Assembly: GCA_900542935.1 (NCBI GenBank)
Contig: UQPN01000021.1
Location: 1 to 37,331, forward strand
Length of the DNA stretch: 37,331 nucleotides
Reading direction: 5' to 3'
Source of the DNA: an uncultured Eubacteriales bacterium
Lineage (GTDB): Bacteria > Bacillota > Clostridia > Christensenellales > Borkfalkiaceae
Below, piece by piece: positions 8,044 through 15,728 of this stretch. Below the pieces are notes generated by a model that worked only from the letters and a program-made list of their open reading frames with translations, was not told where the DNA came from and searched no databases. Position numbers and translations under genes: made by a program. Position 1 is the first letter of the stretch, and each line of letters begins with the position of its first letter.

Positions 8044-8157
8044 CTATTTCGTTAGATAGTCGAACAAATCAAGAATTTTTTCAGCCGTCCAGCCTTCGGC
8101 GAGTAGATACTCGCGAAGCCGTTGGACGGTTTTATCATTCAAGCCCATTTCTTCCAT
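8044..8157 (-). CDS. 37-aa helical mini-protein
   Basis: ATG 8157 is preceded by AAAAGGA with 4-nt spacing; an in-frame second Met lies three codons later. The product (MEEMGLNDKTVQRLREYLL, then AEGWTAEKILDLFDYLTK) is two short amphipathic helices, as in small DNA-associated or antitoxin-like peptides. It lies 198 nt upstream of the J-domain gene on the same strand. Good ribosome binding site and protein-like composition support it; no function can be assigned. Confidence 0.5.
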   Translation of the reverse strand: MEEMGLNDKTVQRLREYLLAEGWTAEKILDLFDYLTK

Positions 8158-8361
8158 ATTCCTTTTACCTGCCTTTTTTATATTCACGGCTTGCGCCGCG
8201 TTGACCTTTTACCGCTTACCCGACGAACCGAGAACGGAACTCGTTCCATTTTCGGGAGCCTCGCGGGGGTTGGTTCCGCTTGGCTCCGTTGTTCGGTGGT
8301 TTTGTTCCACTTCCGATCGCCTCAAAATCACAAGACTACGCCGCACGGGCGGGAACCTTTA

Positions 8362-8441
8362 CTTTTCGTAGAAAAGCGCGGTACGCGGGTTCCCACCTTG
8401 TAACAAATCTATTCTTTTCGGCAGAAAAGCGCGGTACGCGG
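8362..8441. repeat. Two direct repeats, each a small hairpin plus GCGCGGTACGCGG
   Basis: Copy 1 (8362-8388) and copy 2 (8414-8441) share CTTTTCG and GAAAAGCGCGGTACGCGG. In each copy CTTTTC pairs with GAAAAG to make a 6-bp stem (loops GTA and GGCA). A third, separate hairpin with the same arms in reversed order lies at 8570-8587 (AGAAAAGC / GCTTTTCT). Confidence 0.7.
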
Positions 8442-8510
8442 ATTTGACAAGGTGAGTGCGCCGTAGTAAGGTGATACAGAGGCAGGCACAGGAAGGGGAA
8501 CAGCCGAACG

Positions 8511-8550
8511 CCCTTAGGAGACAAGTGAAACCTAAGGGGCAAGACCCCTT
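8511..8550. other. Overlapping alternative hairpins
   Basis: CCCTTAGG (8511-8518) pairs with CCTAAGGG (8531-8538). AAGGGG (8534-8539) pairs with CCCCTT (8545-8550). The two stems share 8534-8538, so only one can form at a time, as in attenuators. No long T-run follows, so a simple terminator is not supported. Confidence 0.5.
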
Positions 8551-8616
8551 TCTGATTCAAGCCGTATAAAGAAAAGCACGCTTTTCTCGCGGCAAGATTG
8601 CAAGCGGTTTAGCGTG

Positions 8617-8640
8617 AAATCGCCGCGCTTGCGGCGATTT
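8617..8640. other. Perfect 10-bp hairpin upstream of the transposase
   Basis: AAATCGCCGC (8617-8626) and GCGGCGATTT (8631-8640) pair perfectly around a GCTT loop. It could mark an IS end, an origin or packaging hairpin, or a terminator on either strand (only three T residues follow). Confidence 0.6.
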
Positions 8641-8708
8641 CCGAAAAGCTCAATTTAAGCAATATAGCAAAATAACGTGGCTTACACGATTTAAGGGGGT
8701 ACCCATTT

Positions 8709-9752
8709 ATGAAAAAAGGCTCGAAATACATTACAAGAACGCAAAGACTTATGCTCGAAGATTGTTTCAACGCAAAACTGTCGAAGAAAAAAATCGCGCA
8801 GAAAATAGGTATGTCGCTATCTACCGTGTACCGTGAATTAGAGCGCGGAAAATGCACAAAACGTAGAAAAAAATACGACTCTTACGGCTTTTGCGGTTAT
8901 GACGAATTTTTATCGTATAGCGCTGATTTGGCGGAAGAACGGGCAAAACTTGAAATGACGAAAAAAGGCGCTCCGATTAAACTCGGGAAAGATTTCTCTT
9001 TCGCCGAATACGTTGAAAAACGCGTTATAAAAGATAAAATTTCGCCTTGCGTTCTTATTGGCGAAATGAAAAAATCAGGAAAATTTCAAACGAACGTCAG
9101 CAAAAGCACGTTGTACCGATACATTTCGCGCGGGTTCTTTTTGCATTTGCGTATGAAGCATTTACCGTGCTACAAAAAGAAAAAACATTACAGAAAAACA
9201 ACCATTCAACGCGCCCCGCGCGGTACTTCCATTGAAAAACGACCGATTTGTATTCTTCAAAGAAAAATTTTCGGGCATTGGGAAATGGACTGCATTGTGG
9301 GGTGTTCCTTGCCTACGTTGTTGGTACTTTCCGAACGAAAAACAAGAAAAGAAATTATTATTCGTATTCCCGACAAAACAACGAAAAGCGTTGTTCGCGC
9401 GTTGAATACGTTAGAGAAAAACTACGGTAAAAGATTTTCGAAAATTTTCAGAAGTATTACGGTAGATAACGGCGTCGAATTTTCCGATTGTTCGGGTATG
9501 GAAGAATCTATTTTCGGCGGTACTCGAACAATGTTGTATTATTGCCACCCGTATACTTCGTGCGAACGCGGAACAAACGAACGTCTCAACCGAGATATAC
9601 GGAAGATATTTCCGAAAGGTACAGACTTCGCAAAAGTAACGGATAAGCAAGTAAAGCGTTGCGAAAATTGGGTTAATCATTATCCGCGGGAAATATTCGA
9701 TTTCGGTAATTCCGCCGAACGTTTTGAAGAAGAGTTAGCGAAAATCGCTTAA
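8709..9752 (+). CDS. IS30-family transposase
   Basis: 347 aa. The N-terminus has the IS30-type helix-turn-helix (ITRTQRLMLEDCFN... KKKIAQKIGMSLSTVYRELERG). The catalytic DDE domain shows D in HWEMDCIVG, D in TVDNGVEF and E in SCERGTNERLNRDIR, and then KGTDFAKVTD, all typical of IS30. AAGGGGG (8693-8699) lies 9 nt before the ATG. The length is normal and the gene looks intact. I could not define terminal inverted repeats. It sits at the right end of the element beside a hairpin-rich region, so it may be either an ordinary IS or the integration enzyme of the whole element. Filamentous spiroplasma phages are known to carry IS30-like transposases, which makes the second reading plausible. Confidence 0.9.
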   Translation: MKKGSKYITRTQRLMLEDCFNAKLSKKKIAQKIGMSLSTVYRELERGKCTKRRKKYDSYGFCGYDEFLSYSADLAEERAKLEMTKKGAPIKLGKDFSFAEYVEKRVIKDKISPCVLIGEMKKSGKFQTNVSKSTLYRYISRGFFLHLRMKHLPCYKKKKHYRKTTIQRAPRGTSIEKRPICILQRKIFGHWEMDCIVGCSLPTLLVLSERKTRKEIIIRIPDKTTKSVVRALNTLEKNYGKRFSKIFRSITVDNGVEFSDCSGMEESIFGGTRTMLYYCHPYTSCERGTNERLNRDIRKIFPKGTDFAKVTDKQVKRCENWVNHYPREIFDFGNSAERFEEELAKIA

Positions 9753-9777
9753 AGGATATTGCCTCGAAACAGAAAAT

Positions 9778-9802
9778 AAGCCGCCCTTTCGGACGGCTTT
9801 TT
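9778..9802 (+). terminator. Terminator after the transposase
   Basis: Stem AAGCCGCCC / GGACGGCTT with one C-A mismatch and a TTTC loop, followed by a T-run. It lies 26 nt after the transposase stop. Confidence 0.7.
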
Positions 9803-9853
9803 GGCGTTTCGATTGTTTTTGTTTCTTTTAGATTTTTTCGGAGGAAAACGAGT

Positions 9854-9883
9854 AGCGGGATAGGTTTTTCTACCTATCCCGCT
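9854..9883. terminator. 11-bp perfect hairpin, probable terminator
   Basis: AGCGGGATAGG (9854-9864) and CCTATCCCGCT (9873-9883) around an 8-nt loop, followed by CTATTTT. It could end transcription rightward from the transposase or, on the other strand, leftward from the LysR gene. Confidence 0.55.
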
Positions 9884-10097
9884 CTATTTTAGCATATTTC
9901 TTGAATTTTTTTTAAGTTTTTTTCATTCTTTCGCAAAATTTACTTGACAATACGGAAAAAAGTTTTATTTTCCTAAGAAAAATTTTTTCTCAACCGTCTG
10001 TTTTTGTATTCTTGCTGTCTGTTCTCGCGTTTTTTCGCTTATCACGCCGTTTTCAGGCACCGTTTTTACACGTTCTTTTGCGCACATCGTTACGGCG

Positions 10098-10952
10098 TTA
10101 ATTTTTCGGCGCGTATTTTAAAAACGTCATCGGGTCGTAATTCTGGCGGTAAATCAGATACGTGATTACTTTCAGCGATTTAAAGCCTATCAGGGGCACC
10201 TCTTCCAGCACGCCTTCTTCAATCTTTTCTTTCACCATCTTATAGGGCATAAACGAATATCCCAGCCCTTCTTCCAGATACGGCAGCAGCTTCGAAGAAT
10301 TATCCACTTCCAGCTTAAACACATGATCTGCCGGGAACAGCGAACGGATAAATTCCCCGATTTCGCTTAAAAAGTCGCACATTAAATACGACATGTTTTT
10401 CAAGCCTTCCTCGTCCACGCCGCCTTTATACCGGTTGTATCCCTTACCGATGACAAGCGCCAGTCTGTCTGTATCGTATTCCATGCACTCGAACCCCGCG
10501 CGCTTCAACGGAATCGACGAAAACGCCATATCCAGCACGTTATCCTGCAACATCTGAATGAGGTTCATCGAATGCCCGATCACCACTTTCACGGCAACGT
10601 CGTCCGCTTCGTGCAGGCACCTGTCCAACACGGGTTTCACAAAGCTTTCGTACGTGGCGTTTACCGAGCCTACGGCAATCTTCTGCCGATATGCCGATAC
10701 GGCGTTCATCTCGGCAATGGAAGTATCCTGCAGCTCCAGAATACGCTCGGCGTATTTCAGAAAGATGCGCCCCTCCTCCGTAAGAATCACCTTCTTCGAA
10801 GCGCGGTTGAAAAGCTTCTTCCCTACGTCTTTTTCCAACTCCACAATGCGGTTGGTTACGGTAGACTGCGCAATGTACATCTGCTCGGCAGCCAGCGTGA
10901 AATTTTTTACTTTACAAAGACAGATAAATGTTTTCAGTTCTTCAGTATTCAT
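10098..10952 (-). CDS. LysR-family transcriptional regulator
   Basis: 284 aa. Residues 1-60 are a textbook LysR winged helix (MNTEELKTFICLCKVKNFTLAAEQ, then AQSTVTNRIVELEKDVGKKLFNR). The rest is the periplasmic-binding-like effector domain (RQKIAVGSVNATYESFVKPVL onward). Length is slightly below the usual 290-310 but complete. It is monocistronic, with its own promoter (11029-11057), and is separated from the leftward V-ATPase operon by that operon's terminator. There is no divergently transcribed neighbour to suggest its target. No good Shine-Dalgarno precedes the ATG, although an A/T-rich leader of about 70 nt is present. Confidence 0.9.
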   Translation of the reverse strand: MNTEELKTFICLCKVKNFTLAAEQMYIAQSTVTNRIVELEKDVGKKLFNRASKKVILTEEGRIFLKYAERILELQDTSIAEMNAVSAYRQKIAVGSVNATYESFVKPVLDRCLHEADDVAVKVVIGHSMNLIQMLQDNVLDMAFSSIPLKRAGFECMEYDTDRLALVIGKGYNRYKGGVDEEGLKNMSYLMCDFLSEIGEFIRSLFPADHVFKLEVDNSSKLLPYLEEGLGYSFMPYKMVKEKIEEGVLEEVPLIGFKSLKVITYLIYRQNYDPMTFLKYAPKN

Positions 10953-11028
10953 AGAAAAAACAAATGATTCCGAAAGATTTTTTCAATCGGCAAAACGAAA
11001 AACAGAACTCTTCCGTTTCGTCAAACAA

Positions 11029-11057
11029 ATTATATCACAAACAATCGAAAAAATCAA
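11029..11057 (-). promoter_or_regulatory. Promoter of the LysR gene
   Basis: Read leftward: -35 TTGATT (11057-11052), 17-bp spacer, -10 TATAAT (11034-11029). It points into the LysR gene, whose ATG is at 10952. Confidence 0.75.
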
Positions 11058-11102
11058 GCGCTTTAAACGACTTTTCGAATCAAATACCGCAATTTTTTAT
11101 GC

Positions 11103-11127
11103 AAAAAGGCTTCCTTTCCGGAAGCCG
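11103..11127 (-). terminator. Terminator of the V-ATPase operon
   Basis: Read leftward: GGCTTCC / GGAAGCC stem (11126-11120 with 11114-11108), 5-nt loop, then TTTTT. It lies just after the ntpD stop. Confidence 0.85.
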
Positions 11128-11142
11128 TAATTCAATATAATT

Positions 11143-11790
11143 TTACGCTTTGCTCTTCACTTTCATCAACCGCACGATGCTTGCGCGCTCGTTCTCGTCA
11201 AGCTTATCTTTGATATATTTAATCGTTTCGTTCAGCTGCGGAATCATCACGTATTCCAACGCGTTCACGCGCCGTTTGTTCCGTTCTATCTCGTCCGCCA
11301 GCATCCGCACCGCCTTTTCCGTTTCGGCAAGCTTCAGCATCTTCGGCAACAACGTATATGCGGATTTCACCGCTTCGTCCGCCTCGCCCGTGATTTCGGG
11401 GAAAGCATACGGCACCTCCGCCGCGCCTGCGGCAACGCCCTCGGATTCGTTATCCTCGGCGCCGGGCAGCGAAATTTTCGGCACGTCGACGCCCATGATG
11501 CTTTCAACGTCGCATTCCGCGCTGATTGCCGTAGCGGGCATCGCAAACGCCGTTTCCGCTTCGTAAGCAGGCGTAAACGAACGCGCCACCGAAAACCGCT
11601 TCAACGTTAAAGCGATTTCCGATTCCACGTCCTCGCGCAGCCGCTTCGCCTCGCGGACGATTTCCGAAAAACGCCGGATCATCTCATCCGACTTGTCTTT
11701 CAGAAGTTTATGCCCGCGCACCGCCGTGGAAAGCCGCGCCTTCAATTTTTTCAACTCCATTCTCGTGGGGTTTACGTTCAGCCTTGCCAT
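11143..11790 (-). CDS. ntpD: V-type ATP synthase subunit D (central stalk)
   Basis: 215 aa. The N-terminus (ARLNVNPTRMELKKLKARLSTAVRGHKLLKDKSDEMIRRF) is the signature start of subunit D, the coiled-coil rotor shaft inside the A3B3 head. The C-terminal helix RVNALEYVMIPQLNETIKYI is also typical. The middle has an Ala/Glu-rich insert (about 75-125). The ribosome binding site AGGAACAGAAAT precedes the ATG. It is the last gene of the operon, 59 nt after ntpB; the E. hirae ntpH and ntpJ genes that would follow are absent here. Confidence 0.93.
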   Translation of the reverse strand: MARLNVNPTRMELKKLKARLSTAVRGHKLLKDKSDEMIRRFSEIVREAKRLREDVESEIALTLKRFSVARSFTPAYEAETAFAMPATAISAECDVESIMGVDVPKISLPGAEDNESEGVAAGAAEVPYAFPEITGEADEAVKSAYTLLPKMLKLAETEKAVRMLADEIERNKRRVNALEYVMIPQLNETIKYIKDKLDENERASIVRLMKVKSKA

Positions 11791-11849
11791 ATTTCTGTTC
11801 CTGTTTCTCCGCTTTGCTTTTTAACCGCAAAGCCCGCCTTTCTTTCGCC

Positions 11850-13235
11850 TTATTCCGCCTTGCTTTCGCCGCGGTGCAGATATTTTTCGATATACTCTTC
11901 GCGGATACGCTTCAATTCCGAAACGGGCAGAATTCTCAGAAGTTCCCAGCCCGTATCCAGCGTTTCTTCGATGCTGCGCGCCGTGGTGAACCCCTGCGAA
12001 ACGTACTTCTTTTCAAACTCTTCCGCAAATTTCGCGTACAGTTTATCTGTATCGGAAAGCGCCGCCTCGCCCAGAATCGCGGAAAGTTCCTTGCATTCTT
12101 TGCCCCGCGCGTACGCCGCGAACAGCTGGTTCATCGTGTCCGCGTGGTCCTCTCTCGTCTTGCCTCTGCCGATGCCTTTATCTTTCAGACGGGAAAGAGA
12201 AGGCAGCACGTCGATGGGCGGCGTAACGCCCTTTTTATAAAGCTCGCGCGAAAGAATAATCTGCCCTTCCGTGATATACCCGGTAAGATCCGGAATCGGG
12301 TGCGTTTTATCGTCCTCCGGCATCGTTAAAATGGGAATCTGCGTAATCGAACCCTCTTTGCCGCGAATCCGCCCCGCGCGCTCGTACAGCGAAGCAAGGT
12401 CGGTATAAAGATAACCGGGATAACCGCGCCGACCGGGAACTTCCCGCCGCGCCGCCGAAACTTCGCGGAGCGCTTCCGCGTAATTCGTGATGTCCGTCAT
12501 AATTACAAGCACGTGCATGCCGCATTCGAACGCGAGATATTCCGCGCAGGTAAGCGCCATGCGCGGCGTGGCGATACGTTCTACGGCGGGGTCGTTGGCA
12601 AGATTCGTAAACAGCACCGTACGTTCGATGGCGCCCGTGCGCTTGAAATCTTCCACGAAGTACTGCGCTTCTTCAAACGTAATGCCGATAGCCGCAAACA
12701 CAACGGCGAAATTTCCGCCGCTCTTCACTTTCGCCTGACGCGCGATCTGCGCGGCAAGTTCCGCGTGCGGCAAACCGCTCATCGAAAACACAGGCAGCTT
12801 CTGCCCGCGCACCAGCGTGTTCAATCCGTCGATGGCGGAAATGCCCGTTTCGATAAATTCGTTGGGGTAATCCCGCGCCGCGGGATTGATGGGTTCGCCG
12901 TTAATATCCATCCATTTATCGGGAATCACGCTTTCGCCGCCGTCGCGGGGATTGCCCATGCCGTCGAACACCCGCCCCAGCATATCGCGGGAAACGGCAA
13001 GCCGCTGCGCGTGCCCCAGAAAGCGGGCTTTCGCGCCCGAAATCTGTAAGCCTTGCGAATTTTCGAACAGCTGCACTACGGCTTTGTCGCCGGAAACTTC
13101 CAGCACTTTGCCAAGGCGCGTTTCGCCGTTCGTGTTCACGATTTCCACAAGTTCGTTGTACGTTACGCCCGCAACGCCGTCCACCACCATCAGCGGACCG
13201 ACCACCTCGCGAATCGTCTTGTATTCCTTAAACAT
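11850..13235 (-). CDS. ntpB: V-type ATP synthase subunit B
   Basis: 461 aa from ATG 13235 (MFKEYKTIREVVGPLMVVDGV); an upstream in-frame Met lies inside ntpA and has no support. The gene overlaps the ntpA stop by 8 nt. The protein has the beta-barrel N-domain, the nucleotide-binding-like domain (ISAIDGLNTLVRGQKLPVFS, with SGLPHAELA in place of a true P-loop, as is normal for the non-catalytic B subunit) and RREVPGRRGYPGYLYTDLASLYERAGR. Together with subunit A it forms the catalytic head, B supplying the arginine finger. Length is usual for the family. Confidence 0.95.
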   Translation of the reverse strand: MFKEYKTIREVVGPLMVVDGVAGVTYNELVEIVNTNGETRLGKVLEVSGDKAVVQLFENSQGLQISGAKARFLGHAQRLAVSRDMLGRVFDGMGNPRDGGESVIPDKWMDINGEPINPAARDYPNEFIETGISAIDGLNTLVRGQKLPVFSMSGLPHAELAAQIARQAKVKSGGNFAVVFAAIGITFEEAQYFVEDFKRTGAIERTVLFTNLANDPAVERIATPRMALTCAEYLAFECGMHVLVIMTDITNYAEALREVSAARREVPGRRGYPGYLYTDLASLYERAGRIRGKEGSITQIPILTMPEDDKTHPIPDLTGYITEGQIILSRELYKKGVTPPIDVLPSLSRLKDKGIGRGKTREDHADTMNQLFAAYARGKECKELSAILGEAALSDTDKLYAKFAEEFEKKYVSQGFTTARSIEETLDTGWELLRILPVSELKRIREEYIEKYLHRGESKAE

Positions 13236-15000
13236 CTTCTCTCTCTCCCTCGCAAAGCGCCTTGATTTCGCCGAGCATTTCCGTATAAATTGCTTCCAGC
13301 TGCTCTGCGTTTTCTTCGGGCACATACTTCGCGCGCCCGATTTTTTCCTTGAACGGAGAATTCAGTATATCGTTCAGCTCCACATACTGCGCCACCGCTT
13401 CGCCCGCTTTTTCCCGGAACCCGCAGATAAGTTTCAGCATTGCCAGCTGCTTTTTCAACGAGGTGTACGTATCCACTTCGTGGAACGCGTTCTGGTGCAG
13501 AAAATCTTCGCGGATCATCTTCGCCGTTTCCATCGTCAGGCGATCTTTCGCGGAAAGCGCGTCCATGCCCACCAGACGGACGATTTCGTCCAACGCCGCT
13601 TCTTCCTGCAAAATCTTCATTACTTCCGTACGATAGCGGAAGAAATCTTTGCCCACCGCCGTATCGTACCACTCTTTCATCTTGTCCGCATACAGCGAAT
13701 ACGAAATCAGCCAGTCGATCGCGGGGAAATGCCGCTTATAGGCAAGCGAAGCCGAAAGTCCCCAGAACACCTTTACGATACGCAAAGTCGCCTGCGCCAC
13801 GGGTTCGCTCAAATCGCCGCCCGGAGGCGACACGGCGCCGATCGCCGTTACCGAACCGCATTTATCCTCTTTGCCAAGCACTTTCACGATGCCCGCGCGT
13901 TCGTAGAATTCCGCCAGACGGCTGGCAAGATACGCGGGATACCCTTCGTCGCCGGGCATTTCTTCAAGCCGCCCGCTCATTTCGCGCAGCGCCTCCGCCC
14001 AACGCGAAGTGGAATCCGCCATAATCGCCACGTTGTAACCCATATCGCGGAAATATTCGGCAATGGTGATGCCCGTATAAATGGAAGCTTCGCGCGCCGC
14101 CACGGGCATATCCGAAGTGTTGGCAATCAGCACAGTGCGTTTCATCAGAGGCTCGCCTGTTTTCGGGTCTTTCAGTTCGGGAAATTCGTTCAGAACGTCC
14201 GTCATCTCGTTGCCGCGTTCTCCGCAGCCGACGTATACGATGATGTCCGCGTCCGCCCACTTCGCCAGCTGGTGCTGCACTACGGTTTTGCCGCTGCCGA
14301 ACGGACCGGGCACCGCCGCCACGCCGCCTCTCGCAATGGGAAACAGAGTATCGATAACGCGCTGCCCCGTAACCATCGGGCGATCGGGATTCAGCTTTTC
14401 TTTGTACGCTCTGCCTTTACGCACGGGGCATTTCTGCAACATGCAAAGTGGCTTCGCGCCGTTTTCCGTTTCCACTACGGCAACCGTTTCTTCAATCGTG
14501 AAATCGCCCGCCGTAATCGAAGAAATTTTACCCTTTACGCCCGCGGGCACCATAATTTTATGGCTGACGATTTCCGTTTCCTGCACGGTACCTATCACGT
14601 CGCCCGTCGAAACTTCGTCGCCGACGGAAGCGCACGGAACAAACGTCCACTTTTTCTCGCGGGAAAGTTTGTTTACCGAAACGCCGCGCGAAATTCTGTC
14701 GCCGTACTTGAAATACAAAGCGGTCAGCGGGCGCTGAATCCCGTCGAAAATACCCGTGATGAGCCCCGGCGCCAGTTCCGCGGAAAGCGGCTCGCCCGTG
14801 GAATACACGTTTTCGCCCACGCCGAGCCCCGCCGTTTCTTCGTACACCTGAATGGAAGCTTTATCGCCGCGAAGTTCGATGATTTCGCCGATAAGTCCTT
14901 TTTCGGAAACGCGCACAACGTCGTAAAGTTTGGCGTCCGCCATGTTTTCCGCAACGATCAAAGGACCGGAAACTTTAATTGTTTTACCTATCGTAGCCAT
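13228..15000 (-). CDS. ntpA: V-type ATP synthase catalytic subunit A
   Basis: 590 aa. I chose ATG 15000 (MATIGKTIKVSGPL) because AAGGA lies 9 nt before it; the Met three codons earlier would have no spacing. Walker A GPFGSGKT is at about 232-239, followed by CGERGNEMTDVLNEFPEL and MADSTSRWAEALREMSGRLEEMPGDEGYP, the standard catalytic subunit motifs; the A-type bulge region (about 115-190) is present. This is the ATP-hydrolysing or -synthesising subunit of the V1 head. It is preceded by an unusually long, gene-poor interval of about 330 nt inside the operon. Confidence 0.96.
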   Translation of the reverse strand: MATIGKTIKVSGPLIVAENMADAKLYDVVRVSEKGLIGEIIELRGDKASIQVYEETAGLGVGENVYSTGEPLSAELAPGLITGIFDGIQRPLTALYFKYGDRISRGVSVNKLSREKKWTFVPCASVGDEVSTGDVIGTVQETEIVSHKIMVPAGVKGKISSITAGDFTIEETVAVVETENGAKPLCMLQKCPVRKGRAYKEKLNPDRPMVTGQRVIDTLFPIARGGVAAVPGPFGSGKTVVQHQLAKWADADIIVYVGCGERGNEMTDVLNEFPELKDPKTGEPLMKRTVLIANTSDMPVAAREASIYTGITIAEYFRDMGYNVAIMADSTSRWAEALREMSGRLEEMPGDEGYPAYLASRLAEFYERAGIVKVLGKEDKCGSVTAIGAVSPPGGDLSEPVAQATLRIVKVFWGLSASLAYKRHFPAIDWLISYSLYADKMKEWYDTAVGKDFFRYRTEVMKILQEEAALDEIVRLVGMDALSAKDRLTMETAKMIREDFLHQNAFHEVDTYTSLKKQLAMLKLICGFREKAGEAVAQYVELNDILNSPFKEKIGRAKYVPEENAEQLEAIYTEMLGEIKALCEGEREDV

Positions 15001-15332
15001 ATTTTTCATTCCTTATATTTATCAGAAGGATTTTGCTTTATTTCAGCCTGATTCAAAAGGCTTCCCCTTGCTTTCCCTTTCGGGGCGGGCATTGCCCGTT
15101 TCGCAACGGATGATTGCAGACTGTTTGAAATTATATTTGCCGCCTTTGCCTTATGTTACCCCATTTTGGGGGAGGCGATATGTGTATGGAGGGGCGCAAC
15201 CGATTCCCTTATGAAAATCATTTACGCCAATCCGCCGAACGCCGTGCAGCCGCTTGTTTACGCACCGCTTGCGTTTACAGAAGATTTTCACCGAGCTAAG
15301 CACGCTCATTCTTCCTGAGCGGGCGCTCGCGT
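15001..15332. other. Intra-operon interval with repeat-like sequence
   Basis: About 330 bases between ntpG and ntpA, while the other junctions in the operon are short or overlapping. On the minus strand it reads GGTTGCGCCCCTCC...CGCCTCCCCCAAAATGG and a GGGCAATGCCCGCCCC...GGGGAAGCC stretch, the style of dispersed intergenic repeats in Clostridia. A 52-aa open frame (15151-15309, minus, MSVLSSVKIFCKRKRC...) has a weak AGGA site and looks repeat-derived rather than a real gene. Confidence 0.45.
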
Positions 15333-15354
15333 TTACAGAAGATTTACGCCGAGC
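15271..15354. repeat. Duplicated 3' end of ntpG
   Basis: GCGTTTACAGAAGATTT occurs at 15271-15287 and at 15329-15345, each followed by a nearly identical 9-nt tail ending CCGAGC. The right copy is the end of ntpG including its stop; the left copy is a non-coding echo 58 nt further downstream. Confidence 0.65.
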
Positions 15355-15641
15355 GCCCTCTCACAGGCACCCCGCAGCGCTTCCACGCCATACCCCGAAG
15401 AACCGTTTTTCGACGGCACCGAAAGCACCACCGGATAAGCGTCCTCGTCGAACCGCTTCAGAAATTCCGAAAGCGGACGGGCAAATTCTTCCGTGAGAAA
15501 AATGATTTTGTAATCTTTAGCGATTTTTCTTAAAATCTCGCGCGCGGATTTTTCGTCCGTCGCACTGAACGCGTCCACGCCCGCGGCTTTAAACACCGTG
15601 ATGCTGTCGCCGTCGCCTATAATCGCGGCTTTACCCGTCAT
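15333..15641 (-). CDS. ntpG: V-type ATP synthase subunit F (NtpG type)
   Basis: 102 aa from ATG 15641 (MTGKAAIIGDGDSITVFKAAGVDAF), preceded by GGGAGG 9 nt away; the longer frame to 15704 lacks a site. IIGDGDSI.VFKAAGVDAF, then IIFLTEEFA and PVVLSVPSKNGSSGYGVEALRGACERALGVNLL match the small Rossmann-like subunit F that binds the central shaft with subunit D. Length equals the family's. In E. hirae nomenclature this is NtpG. It follows ntpC with about 87 nt between. Confidence 0.9.
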   Translation of the reverse strand: MTGKAAIIGDGDSITVFKAAGVDAFSATDEKSAREILRKIAKDYKIIFLTEEFARPLSEFLKRFDEDAYPVVLSVPSKNGSSGYGVEALRGACERALGVNLL

Positions 15642-15728
15642 AGCTTTCCGTCCTCCCGTTTCAACATTTCCCGTCTCCCGGCTTTGGCAAGATTTCGCCT
15701 GCATAGAAAATTCCGGTTGCCGGGCGCT

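Larger units (their letters stand above)
8158..8708. other. Non-coding, hairpin-rich region before the transposase
   Basis: No convincing gene is seen in these 550 bases; the open frames present lack ribosome binding sites. The stretch holds two imperfect direct repeats with internal hairpins (8362-8388 and 8414-8441), a pair of mutually exclusive hairpins (8511-8550), and two more perfect hairpins (8570-8587 and 8617-8640). A replication origin, packaging signal or structured RNA are all possible. Confidence 0.6.
9753..10097. other. Gap at the element/chromosome junction
   Basis: No gene is seen. It holds the transposase terminator and a second strong hairpin at 9854-9883 (AGCGGGATAGG / CCTATCCCGCT, 11 bp), then AT-rich sequence. 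Base composition and codon use change across this gap, so the right boundary of the mobile element probably falls here; I found no direct repeat to fix it. Confidence 0.5.

Noticed and set aside
8336..8560. 74-codon minus-strand frame in the hairpin region
   Set aside because: No ribosome binding site and low protein character; the repeats explain the sequence better.
9944..9972. TTGACA followed by TATTTT as a rightward promoter
   Set aside because: The -10 is poor and it points only into the 3' end of the opposing LysR gene, with no rightward gene behind it.
12886..15051. A 721-codon open frame on the plus strand over ntpB and ntpA
   Set aside because: It is antisense to two strongly identified ATPase genes; the GC-rich codon bias of the true genes keeps the opposite frame open. 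It has no ribosome binding site or recognisable domain.
15210..15317. 35-codon plus-strand frame in the ntpG-ntpA interval
   Set aside because: It lies antisense in the operon, has no ribosome binding site, and overlaps repeat-like sequence.
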